Assembly: GCA_028687545.1 (NCBI GenBank)
Contig: JAQTZZ010000017.1
Span: 1 to 64,000, forward strand
DNA length: 64,000 nt
Direction: 5' to 3'
DNA from: Candidatus Wallbacteria bacterium
GTDB taxonomy: Bacteria > Muiribacteriota > JAQTZZ01
Shown: piece by piece, positions 26,563 to 36,800 of the stretch
Layout: each line of letters starts with the position of its first letter
How positions within the stretch are numbered: the first letter of the stretch is position 1
The notes under the pieces: model-generated
The model's database searches: none
Told to the model about the DNA's origin: nothing
What the model saw: the letters and a program-made list of their open reading frames with translations, nothing else
Translations under genes and position numbers: made by a program

Positions 26563-27609
26563 ATGCATAAGATTCCTGGCGCGTATGCGCTGACGAAGAA
26601 ACCGGTGAAAGTCATGCAATGGGGGCTGGGGGCGATGGGCTCCGGAATGGCCGACCTGATCCTTAAAAAGAAGGGCATGAAACTCGTGGCTGCTTACAAG
26701 AAGAGACCTGAAGGACAGGGCAAGGACCTCTGCAAAGTGCTCAATTTGACTAAAAAAACCGGCATTATCGTGGGCAATGACCCGATCAAGGAGATCAGGA
26801 AGCACAAGCCGGATGTAGTAATAATGGCAGTCTGCTCCGGTGTGAAGGAAGGTTTTGACGACATCATGTCCGTAATTGAAGAGAAAGTCAATCTGATCAC
26901 GATCGCTGAAGAAATGGCTTATCCCTGGGCATACGACGAGAAGCTCGCTGCCAAACTGGACAAGGCGGCTTTGAAAAACGGCGTCACAGTACTCGGCACA
27001 GGCATCAATCCCGGATTCGTGCTGGATTCCCTGGTCATCATGCTCAGCGGAGCCTGCAGACGCGTGGATTCGATTGAGGCCTCCAGGATCAACGACCTGT
27101 CCCCGTTCGGACCTACGGTGATGAAGAGCCAGGGCGTAGGAACCACCAAGAAAGAATTCGACAGCGGCATCAAGGATGGAAGCATAGTCGGGCACATTGG
27201 ATTTCCGGCCTCCATCTGCATGATCGCAGACGCCATGGGCATCGAGCTTGACGAGATCAAGGAATCCAGGGAACCGATCATGTCCAAGACCGAACGCAAG
27301 ACCAAATATGTGCACGTGAAGCCGGGAATGGTCGCCGGCTGCAAGCATATCGGTTACGGCATCCGCAAGGGAAAGAAAGTCATTACCCTGATTCATCCGC
27401 AGCAGGTGCTGCCTGAGAAGGAAGGGATAAAGACCGGCGATTACATCAAGATTAACGGCGACCCGAATGTGAATGTAGCCAATTCTCCTGAATATCCGGG
27501 TGGAATCGGTACGATGGCAGTCACAGTGAACTGCATCCCGTTCATCGGGAATGCCAGGAAGGGATTAATTTCGATGCTGGACATGCCGGTCCTGCGGATT
27601 GCCAAGTAA
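26563..27609 (+). CDS. ord: 2,4-diaminopentanoate dehydrogenase
   Basis: The ATG at 26563, six bases after GGGGAGG, gives 348 residues. The N-terminal Rossmann domain carries V-M-Q-W-G-L-G-A-M-G-S-G near 19 and the dihydrodipicolinate-reductase-like fold. G-T-G-I-N-P-G-F near 146 and the R-I-N-D-L-S...T-V-M-K-S-Q-G-V-G segment near 173 are typical of Ord. The enzyme oxidatively deaminates 2,4-diaminopentanoate to 2-amino-4-oxopentanoate in ornithine fermentation. Its substrate is the product of OraSE, which is encoded 27 kb away in this window. The thiolase genes ortA and ortB that usually accompany it are not here. A palindromic terminator follows. Confidence 0.85.
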   Translation: MHKIPGAYALTKKPVKVMQWGLGAMGSGMADLILKKKGMKLVAAYKKRPEGQGKDLCKVLNLTKKTGIIVGNDPIKEIRKHKPDVVIMAVCSGVKEGFDDIMSVIEEKVNLITIAEEMAYPWAYDEKLAAKLDKAALKNGVTVLGTGINPGFVLDSLVIMLSGACRRVDSIEASRINDLSPFGPTVMKSQGVGTTKKEFDSGIKDGSIVGHIGFPASICMIADAMGIELDEIKESREPIMSKTERKTKYVHVKPGMVAGCKHIGYGIRKGKKVITLIHPQQVLPEKEGIKTGDYIKINGDPNVNVANSPEYPGGIGTMAVTVNCIPFIGNARKGLISMLDMPVLRIAK

Positions 27610-27635
27610 AATTACGCATCAAAATATCATTGCAG

Positions 27636-27666
27636 GGGCGCAGCATGCTGCGCCCTTACTTTTTTG
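27636..27666 (+). terminator. Intrinsic terminator of the diaminopentanoate dehydrogenase gene
   Basis: A perfect 20-base palindrome (27636-27655, arm GGGCGCAGCA) is followed by TTACTTTTTT. The T tract overlaps the last codons of the convergent nucleotidyltransferase gene. Confidence 0.85.
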
Positions 27667-28105
27667 TGCGGTTAATCAGATCCGTTGTCGAATATCCTTC
27701 TTCAAAAGGCACGATCACGACTTTTTTTACCAGTTCCCGCCCTACGACCTGGTCAGGCTGGTAATCACCGCCTTTGACGAGAATGTCCGGCTTTAATTTT
27801 GAAAGCAGCTCCCAGGGTGTGTCTTCGTCGAACGATGTGACCAGATCGACAAATCGGACTGCATCCAGCACTTCCTCACGGTCTGAAAGCTTGTTTAAAG
27901 GGCGGGATGGCCCTTTCAGGCGTTTCACCGAGTCGTCGGAATTTAGTGCCACGACGAGAAAATCGCCGAGGGTTTTAGCTTCACGTAATACCTTGAGATG
28001 GCCTCTATGCAGAATGTCGAAACAGCCGTTGGTGAAGACCACGGTTTTACCGCTTTTCTGCTGGGCTCTGATGATTCGAATGGCTGCGGCGCTTCCTGCG
28101 ATCAT
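27656..28105 (-). CDS. hldE2: D-glycero-beta-D-manno-heptose 1-phosphate nucleotidyltransferase (HldE C-terminal half)
   Basis: This 149-residue protein is a cytidylyltransferase-fold enzyme with F-T-N-G-C-F-D-I-L-H-R-G-H near 24 (the HxGH motif) and the closing G-Y-S-T-T-D-L-I near 140. It activates heptose 1-phosphate, usually with ATP, for lipopolysaccharide inner-core synthesis. It starts immediately after the stop codon of the kinase gene (TAA-ATG), so the two activities that E. coli carries on one HldE polypeptide are separate here. Its presence implies an outer membrane with heptose. Confidence 0.93.
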   Translation of the reverse strand: MIAGSAAAIRIIRAQQKSGKTVVFTNGCFDILHRGHLKVLREAKTLGDFLVVALNSDDSVKRLKGPSRPLNKLSDREEVLDAVRFVDLVTSFDEDTPWELLSKLKPDILVKGGDYQPDQVVGRELVKKVVIVPFEEGYSTTDLINRTKK

Positions 28106-29134
28106 TTATTTCAATTCTTCCGCGTAATATTCCCCGCATTCATGACCGTTCCTGATATGCTCGGCCACTTCCTCGGCTGTCACTGCGGCTGATCCAAGTT
28201 TGGTCACCTTGATGCCTGCAGCGATGTTGGCGAGTATTGCCGCGTCGACCGGCTCAGCTCCTGCTGCCAGGCAGGCGCTGTAATGCGCGATCACTGTATC
28301 ACCTGCGCCGGTGACATCGTAAACAGCTCTGGCTACAGTTGGAATATGGAAAACATTTTTCTGGGAAAAAAGCGACATGCCTTCTTCGCCCCTCGTAATC
28401 AGCAGGTAATCAGAGTTCATGTCCCGGATCAGCTTCCGGCCGGCTTTGATCAGGCTTTTTTTATCCCTGATCGCGATCCCGCTGGCCTCTTCAGCTTCTT
28501 TTTTATTTGGGGTAATGGTGTTGGCTCCTTTGAACAGACGGAAATTTATCACTTTCGGATCAACTGTGACCGGGATCTTCATCTTCCTGAGAAAGGTGAG
28601 CAGAGGCCTGCTGAGGCTTTCGGTGATTACTCCCTTGGCGTAATCCGAGACGATCACCAGGTCAGATCCGGAGGCTTTGTCTCTGATTTTAGAAAGCAGC
28701 GGACGGTTGATTCCTGATCCGATCGGATCTGTGCTTTCGCTGTCTGCCCTGGCGATTTGATAGCTGTGTGCCATGATCCTTGTTTTGACGGTGGTAGGCC
28801 TCAGTTTGTCGATCTCCAGCCCTTCGGTGTTGATGCCCAGGTCGATCAGCAGCTGCCTGAAAAGTCTGCCGTAACCGTCATCGCCAAGCACGCCGCAGAT
28901 CGAGACCTTCACTCCAAGGGCGTGCAGGTTGTTGGCTACATTCGCTGCACCGCCGGGGGAATAAGTGCGTGAACTGACTTTGATCACCGGCACCGGTGCT
29001 TCGGGTGAAATACGGGTTGCGTCTCCCCAGATGTATTCATCGAGTATCAGGTCCCCTATCACAAGGATTCTCCGGGAGCGGACAGCAGTCAGAATTTTAA
29101 GGAGTCTTTTAGTGGCCTGGGAGTCGTATATCAT
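28106..29134 (-). CDS. hldE1: D-glycero-beta-D-manno-heptose-7-phosphate kinase (HldE N-terminal half)
   Basis: This 342-residue PfkB-family kinase carries V-I-G-D-L-I-L-D-E-Y near 26, the substrate-loop segment R-I-S-P-E-A-P-V-P-V near 41, G-G-A-A-N-V-A-N-N near 61 and the catalytic D-V-T-G-A-G-D-T-V near 274. It phosphorylates heptose 7-phosphate at C1. The frame overlaps the upstream nuclease-fusion gene by four bases and is followed without a gap by the nucleotidyltransferase, so the three genes form an operon. Confidence 0.93.
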   Translation of the reverse strand: MIYDSQATKRLLKILTAVRSRRILVIGDLILDEYIWGDATRISPEAPVPVIKVSSRTYSPGGAANVANNLHALGVKVSICGVLGDDGYGRLFRQLLIDLGINTEGLEIDKLRPTTVKTRIMAHSYQIARADSESTDPIGSGINRPLLSKIRDKASGSDLVIVSDYAKGVITESLSRPLLTFLRKMKIPVTVDPKVINFRLFKGANTITPNKKEAEEASGIAIRDKKSLIKAGRKLIRDMNSDYLLITRGEEGMSLFSQKNVFHIPTVARAVYDVTGAGDTVIAHYSACLAAGAEPVDAAILANIAAGIKVTKLGSAAVTAEEVAEHIRNGHECGEYYAEELK

Positions 29135-30648
29135 TCCAGTGTATTCCTGCCGTCGATTTTTTGATTCAGGTTTTTCCCGTGAAAATATTCCACGAAGAAT
29201 TCCAGATCATTGCAGGCTTTCAGATCGGTCCGAGAGGTATTCCTGAATTCAGAATAACCGTCTCCGCCATGAGCCAGGAAAGAATTCGTTACCACAAAAA
29301 ACAGGTGATCAGGGTTGATTTTTTGACCTTCGTAGAAGGCTTCTTTTACGAAATACCCGCCTTTGTCTTTGGAATAGACTACTTTCAGGCCACTCTGCTG
29401 GAACGCACCGCCCGAGACTTTAGGATTGTTCATGGCTTTGACGAGAATGGCGATTATTTCAGATCCTGTAAGCTTGACAACAGCCAGATCATTTTCCATC
29501 ATGCAGAGCTTAAGGTCTCCAAGCAGGATCATTCCAGGCTGGAACCATTCGCGGAAACCGCGGACATTGTAAAGCGCGATCCCGTTGCCCTTCAGGTAGC
29601 GATCCCGCAGTCCGTCGCAGAACAGCTCGGCCAGGTTGCTTTCCAGGACTGAGTCGGAGTCTGGAACGAAGCTGGCAGATTCCCGCATGGAGCGGCTCTT
29701 GAAAAGATCTGCCAGGTACTCAGGATGTGCGGCATGGATGTGGATTCCATTGATCAGAGTGTTGCTGGTTTCGCAGATCTTTTTCAGGTATGGTTCGTCG
29801 TAGGAGCTTCTCAGAGCAGCAGTCAGATCGAAGCCGGTCCCCTGGGGCAGGGAACTTCCTGCATCCTGGACTGCGCTGAAAATGACTGAGGAGAGAAAAA
29901 TCACTGATTCATGCAGAAGCTCTTCGCAGAAGCCCATCAGGCGGATGTCGCCTGAGCCGAAATCAGGACCTGGATATCTCAGCCTGTCTTTTCCGTAGAG
30001 ACTTTCTTTAATCAGGATATCCTTGATATAGGAGCGATTTTTCATCATCAGGTCGAAAATCTTCCCATGCAGGTCTGTGATCCTCTCAATTCCCGGCAGC
30101 TCGCGCTGGTCGACCCTGGGCCAGAGGGCATCTGCCAGGCCTGATTCAAAGGCGGAATGGATGCCGCGTTGTTTTCTGTTGTAACCGTCGAAATAGTTCG
30201 TCATGTGCAGGGGCTGGAAAAGGTCCCCGCAATAATGCGAGAGAAACCCCAGGTGCTGCTGGGCGGATTGATAATCTTTTCTTTTGAGGCAGTCGACCAG
30301 GGCGGCATACTCATCTTCAATGGCATAAGGGAGGTTGCCGTTTTTTGTAATGAACTCGCGGCTGTATTTTTTGTAGAATTCTTCTTTGGAGGGCAGCCCC
30401 ATCCCAAGATCAGGAAAATTCTCGAAATCCAGGAAATGCCGTGGATACTCGTCTGCTCTTACTTTTTTTACGTCATCCACCAGAGCTGAGAGGAACGATA
30501 TTTTTTCGTGATTCCGGCATAGTCCCGGCAGTGAGGCCGATAAATTCCTGAGTGCAGATTCAGTGATCTGGTAATGGGATTTGAAGCCATAGGAAAAACC
30601 GGATGAAACCCAGAAAATCAAGGCGAACAAAGTTATTTTTTTAATCAT
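29131..30648 (-). CDS. Exported fusion of an S1/P1-nuclease/phospholipase C-like domain and a 5'-nucleotidase C-terminal domain
   Basis: The ATG at 30648 gives 505 residues starting with a signal peptide (MIKKITLFALIFWVSSGFSYG); a TTG at 30675 is an alternative. Residues about 20-260 resemble the zinc-dependent phospholipase C/S1-P1 nuclease fold: A-L-V-D-D near 55, H-L-G-F-L-S-H-Y-C-G-D-L-F-Q-P-L-H near 133 and the H...E pair near 164. Residues about 340-490 match the 5'-nucleotidase C-terminal domain: L-T-G-S-E-I-I-A-I-L near 392, G-G-A-F-Q-Q-S-G-L near 410 and N-S-F-L-A-H-G-G-D-G-Y near 453. The metallophosphoesterase domain that normally precedes it is absent. It may degrade nucleic acids or nucleotides in the periplasm. 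It lies at the head of the hldE operon. Confidence 0.8.
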   Translation of the reverse strand: MIKKITLFALIFWVSSGFSYGFKSHYQITESALRNLSASLPGLCRNHEKISFLSALVDDVKKVRADEYPRHFLDFENFPDLGMGLPSKEEFYKKYSREFITKNGNLPYAIEDEYAALVDCLKRKDYQSAQQHLGFLSHYCGDLFQPLHMTNYFDGYNRKQRGIHSAFESGLADALWPRVDQRELPGIERITDLHGKIFDLMMKNRSYIKDILIKESLYGKDRLRYPGPDFGSGDIRLMGFCEELLHESVIFLSSVIFSAVQDAGSSLPQGTGFDLTAALRSSYDEPYLKKICETSNTLINGIHIHAAHPEYLADLFKSRSMRESASFVPDSDSVLESNLAELFCDGLRDRYLKGNGIALYNVRGFREWFQPGMILLGDLKLCMMENDLAVVKLTGSEIIAILVKAMNNPKVSGGAFQQSGLKVVYSKDKGGYFVKEAFYEGQKINPDHLFFVVTNSFLAHGGDGYSEFRNTSRTDLKACNDLEFFVEYFHGKNLNQKIDGRNTLE

Positions 30649-30743
30649 GGGACAAAGCTTATCATACAAATCCAAAATATTTCAAATCCAAGTTTATTAT
30701 CTCCATACTCCATTTCTCAGTTACTGAAAAGAATTAGAAATTC

Positions 30744-30752
30744 TGGTATAAT
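30744..30752 (+). promoter_or_regulatory. Extended -10 promoter of the giant pilin-headed protein
   Basis: TG-G-TATAAT with a perfect hexamer at 30747-30752, about 50 bases before the ATG. There is no clear -35. The leader is AT-rich. Confidence 0.6.
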
Positions 30753-30802
30753 TAAATTAATCAGAAAATAAACTGATAAAAATATTATTTAACCGGGAAA
30801 AA

Positions 30803-33800
30803 ATGCGGGCATTTACGATCGTCGAGATCCTGGTCACCATGATACTGCTTTCACTGGCTTTGCTGCCAATCTCACTTCTTTTTTCAACTGGAGTGCAGTC
30901 AGGCAAGGAAGTGGAAGGCCAGATGAAGATGCGCATGCTGGCCGAAGATCTGATGCAGGAGATCCTGTCAAAAAGTTTCGACGACCCTGAGAGCATTCTC
31001 TCGATCGGCCTGGAAGAAGCTGCCACAATTGAAACCGTCGTTGACAGGAGGCGTCTCGACGATGTGGACGATTACAGCGATTACGACGATCTGAAAAATA
31101 TTGCCAATCGAAAAAATCAGGCTCTGCCGATGTCGGCTGAAGTTTATCCGATTTCAGCTAACGGTGAAAAGCTAACTCAATATTCAGGGATGAGGCGCCA
31201 GGTCAAGGTAATGGAAGCCGACGGCATCACACCCCTGAAAAACACCGGTTTTGTGCGTACGATTTCGCTTCCGCTCGGATTCACACCCAAAAAATCGCTG
31301 CTTTCCAGATATGCCTCCAGATTTTATGTGATGAACGACAACCTGTTTAAAGCGGTGAATCTCGGGAAAACCAAACTTGACGACATGATCGAGACCACGA
31401 TCTCAGGAACGGATTTCCAGGATTTCGTTCTCTCTCCTACAGACAATGAACTATACCTGATCACATCCGATTCGATTGAAATTTATGCCATCCCCAGTAC
31501 TGATCGGGTAAACCTCGGGCTGCACTATCAGAAAATCGCCGAAATTTCCTCAAACTTTACTGACGGCACAATTGAAGCAATGATCACTGAAGCGGATACC
31601 CCGGCGTTTTCCTGCGGCAATCTCTGGATCCATTATGACGGAGGCACCAATTTCCGCAAAATGCTGCCGGTTTTCCCGGACATGATTACCTGCGCTTATT
31701 ATGCTCCGGACGAGGGGAAGACTTACTTCGGCACACGCACAGGGCTCTGCGACGAATCCAGGAAGGTAATCTGCGGCTCTACAAGAGTCAATCAGATTTT
31801 CAAAGACCTGAGGAATCAGCGCCTGTATTTCTGCACTGAAGGAGAGGGAATCTTTGTGCGCAGGGACGGTGTATTCCAGAACATCGGTTCAGCCAGCGGA
31901 TTGCCTGATCCTACCGGACGGGTGAACGTGCGCAGCCTCGCGCTCGACGAATACAGCGGCTATCTCTATGCAGCCACCGACCTGGGCGCGTATTTCAGCG
32001 TGGATGGGGGGCAGCATTTCGAGTTGATCAGACTTCCATCCGGAGTGATGCAGTCTGCAGATTACAGTAACATTGCTCTTTATTACGCGGACAGGAAAAG
32101 ATACCTGGCACTTGCCAGAGCAGATCAGAATCTCATGATTTTCCGCGAGCTTACCCTGCCAGGCACTATTGCCAATCTCAATCCCTTTGCAACTACTGCC
32201 TCGCTCGCCATGTGCACTTCCCACATCAACCGCTTTAAAAACAGCGGGCAATCCCTTTATGTCTGCTCAGATCAAGGGATGTTTACAATCCAGAAGACCC
32301 CGGCAGCATGGGAAATCAAACAATCATCAACTAAGTACGATTCCCGCAATACAGGTCTCGCTTCAGCCAATGTCCGGGATTTTGCCGGCGACAGCTGCGG
32401 CAGGAACTGGCTGGCCACTTCCAAAGGAATGGCGGTAGATTCAGGGAACGGGATCTATTCTTTTTTTCCGATTTTCAGTAAATTCAGGAAGCTGGTCCTG
32501 AGGGACAACTGGTATCATGTCCTGCAGGCTGTCGACGAGGCAGGCAGGATCATGGAAGTCGACACCTTTTCCAAACGCAAAATTTTCAGGTGCGATGGAA
32601 CAGCAGGCACCATTCCGGGTAATCCCCTCCCGAGAGTGCTCAAGGACGTCACGGGAAACTCCCTGGCGATCACCCTGTCTACAGACGGGGCCAAGGATTA
32701 CCTTGACGACGGCAGCAGCACTTTACAGCTGCCGCGGAATTATGACAGGGTTTACAGGGACCCATCCCGCAGATATGTCTATTGCCTTTCCAAATCCAGC
32801 GAAAGAATTTCCATCTTCAATTCAGCTGAGCGTTACCTGAACGAATTTAATTCGTACGATGGTTTTGAAGAATATGTGATCCTTGATACCAGCGGCACTC
32901 TTGGAGGTTACAACGTAGGAGTGGAATCATCAACCCTGCCGGCTTCGGCAGGGAATTCAGTACTTAAGATAACGAGCGACAGGAAATTCAGAGGATGGGT
33001 CTGGTGTTACAGAGAGTTCAATTTCCAGGAGGAAACGAGGACTATCGAAGTCGGCCTGAATTTTCTCAGCCGGTTTTCACAGAAAGGCACCCAGGCAGCA
33101 TGCAAATTATGGATATATGGCCGCGAAATAGCTCCCTCACTGGATTTAAGCAGCGCAGGGCAGCCTGACTTCGGCAAGGACATCACACTGGATTCAGTGG
33201 AAACCGGGATCATCATTTTGCCTGCCCCTACCCAGAGAGTAACTGTAGCCATAGGCTGCAGGGATATTTGGCCTGAAGACGGACTTTCCATTGAACTGGA
33301 CAGGATGACTGTGGATTTCGACAGAAGTTATTCACCCCTGCAGGGACCATTTCCTCTAGAACTGTCTGTTCCCAATATTCAGAACCCGATTTCCCTGAGT
33401 TTCGGCGTCAATCCGGAAATAGTGATGGTCATTTACAAGGACTCAAATTACAGACTGGGTGTTTTTTACCTGGATACGTCCAGCGCGATCCCCCAATTAT
33501 TACCCAGGGGAAGCGTGCCGATGGAATCCTACGTATCGAACCCGATGGAGATTCTGCTTTCCCCTAACGGAAGAAGAATCTTCATCCTGGATGGGGACAG
33601 GCTGGTTGTTTTCCAGCTGGTGCCTGTCCGTAAAACCATCAGGGTATCTGTCAGCGACCTGATGAACGCTGCCAGCAGCCCGTATGTCATGACCTCCACC
33701 ATGAGCTACTGGCGCAGCCAGAACAAAGGCAGGAAACTGCCTCCATTGATCACTGAAGATCCTGAGTATCTGACTTCAAACCCTAATGGTGATTATTATT

Positions 33801-36800
33801 ATCCATATAGAACCTATATTTATGACACCGATCTCTCCATGACTGGCGGCTGCTATAATTTCCGCGGTCCGCTTGCTTTCAAATCGAACAAGGGAAAATC
33901 AATTTCATTCCAGAATTCCGAACTGATCTCCAGGAGCCCCCAGTTTGCTTCAGTCATTTTCTCTTCATACAACGATGTTTCCTGCGGTTACTCCCCTGAT
34001 GACGCCGACCCCAGCATTTCAAAGGCGTGGCCCGGCCTGAGAATCGGTGCCTGCAGCCTGGATCTTCCCGGGATCCTGATCACCCATGCTGATGAGAACA
34101 TAATTACCGATTTATACGGCGGCACGCTGCGTGACATCTCTCTTCAGAACAACGTGATCGGATTAAGAATCGCAAACGGTGATTTCACGTTCAAACAGGC
34201 GGAATTCGCAGGCAATCTGTCAGGTCTTGTATTCGATACCGGTAAACAGACCATTGAGAATTCAGTTTTCAGGGACAACAGGGAAGCCATCAGCCAGAAA
34301 GCCGGGACCCTGCATCTATACGGGGCAGGCCTGATCCGCAACTATGCCGGGTTATCCCTCTTCGGTACAGACACTGCCGATTCCTGCAGTTTTCTGAACA
34401 ATACTACCGGTCTTGACGATCAGGGTTCGATTCATCTTGCCAAATGTTTTTTTGGAAACAATACTGCAGGCATCAACTGCTCCAGGGACGGGCAGTTTTC
34501 GGGCAGTTTCAACCTGTTTTACGGGAACACCACTGCGATCGACCATTCAGGGCTGAGTATCGGCAGCAGCGCTCTCCCGGTATTCGTTTACAATTATTTC
34601 AATGCCAACCATTTGAACCTGCAGCGGAGAACAGGGTCTGGAAGGGTTTTTGCCAGATACAGTTTTTTCAACGGAGCAAGAGTTGGAGCCGACGCTTTAG
34701 TCAAAGGGGAAGATCAGCAGGCTCAGGCTGAGTCGGATATCCAGCCGCTCGCCCTGTCCGGCTGCGTCAACGGATCAGCAACCTATCCTACTGCCGACCC
34801 ATCCGACCCGATACCTACCGTGATTCTGGACTATGTGCTGCAGGAAACGGGTGAGATCAAAATACCAGCACCCCAGTTGATCGAATTCTTCCCTGGTGAA
34901 GTACCCGGCATTTTCACCAGCAACGGAAGCCTGAGGATCGAAGGAACATCAACTTCTGAAGTAGTGTTTACTACCGGTACGGACCAGATCGCAGGCAAGG
35001 TTCTGCCGCTCCTCTCACCTGGTCCGAAAAATGGGGAATATACCGGAATCGTGCTCAACGGCTGGGATGAGCTCGATATCTGCAAATGGGCGAGGTTCCG
35101 TTACGGTGTCCTTGAAATCCACGGGCACTGCAGCAATCAGGAAAATTTCTATTACAACAGGCTCGAAACTGAAAGCAAAGATGACCTCAAACTGGTGCTT
35201 TCCATCGACGACGGCAAGGAAGCCAACCTGAAGTACAATTACTGGGGAAGGAATGTACCAGATTTTTCCAAGGTTCTCTCGGCTCAGAGCGGCAAAGAAA
35301 CGCATATTCCCTGGGCTTATGCAGGGACTGTGGAAGCGAGCGAGACCTGGCCGTGCTATAATTACGGGGCAGCGATCATTTCCACGATCGAGGCCGCCCT
35401 GGGCAAACAGATCCAGATTGACGCAGGCACTGGTGAAACACTGATCAAGTTCGGCGGTGATTATGCCGTCGAAAACAGCGATGAAATCATCATCACAGGA
35501 AACAAAAACGTTATTTTCACCAGCAAGAACGACAGCCAGCCCCCGATTCCACCTGAGTCGGTTTCCTCTGACCTGTCCCTCGGATGGTGGGGAAGCCACG
35601 GAATCAATGCAGCCCCTTTCGCAGGAATCGGGAAAATCAAAGCTGATGCAGGCAAAAAGCTCGAATTCAGATACGGCTGCCTCAACACTTCGAGCTTCAG
35701 CTCTTTCAAGGCTAATTCCAGCCTTGCCTTCAAGGATTGCTTCCTGTTCCTCAATGAAACTCTGATCAATGAAACTCCAGGCGGACTGCTCATGCAGCGC
35801 TGCCTCGTCAAAGGCAGCGGGAGCGGCGGCGACAGATCTTTGATGACCAATATGATTACTGCAGAAGTGGATCACTGTTTCTTTACCAGTGCGGATGACA
35901 ACGATTTCGACAGTGTGGAGACCTGCGGACTGACAGGATTCAAACCTGAGCGCTTCAACATGCCTTCCGCGGCAGGCAGTGCCTGGGGAGGTCTGAATCT
36001 CGGATCCGGAGCGTTGACCTGTACGGAATCGATTGTAAAAAAGGCTGATACAGGGATCTCTTTCTCAGCTTATTCTTATCTTAATTTCAGCGGCAGGAAT
36101 TACCTGACTGACGACAGTATCGGATTGAATCTGACTTCTTCCGCAGTTCCGACTACTATTACAGGACTTACTTTTCTAAACGACAAAGTCGGGATCAGGC
36201 TTCATTCTGCAGATAATCTCAACCTGGGCAACGGCACCGCAGCCGGTGCCAACAGTTTTCTTTATTCCCAGGACCTTCCGAAAGGGGACAAGGCGCTCTG
36301 GGCCTTGAGCAGCAAGAATCTCGTGGTAGCAGTGAACCTTTTCGGAGCCGACAGTTTCGATTACGCGAGTTCCAGTGCCTTTGGAAATTACACCACAGGT
36401 TTGAAATGCGAGAGTCTCACAAATCCGTCGTTTAAAAAGAATCTGATCGCGAATTATCAGAATATCGGCGCCTGTTTCAATTCCTGCCAGAGCGTGGAAG
36501 TGGCTCTGAACGAGTTCGACAATAACGGGATTGCACTGGAGATCGTCGACGGCGACCGCTATCTGATCGGCCATACAGTCGAAGTCGGAGAAGTGAGCAA
36601 CAAATTTTCTGGCAACGGCACAGGGATCAAGACCAACGGCGGTACCGGAGTAAGGGTGATCTATAATAAGTTCGAGAATCAGATGGATCAGGGCATAGAC
36701 AACAATACTTCACCTACCATCTCGGGAAACCTTTTTACTGCGAACAAGGCCGGAATCATAAGCGGCGGCGGACAGCCGCTGATCATTTTGAATGATTTCA

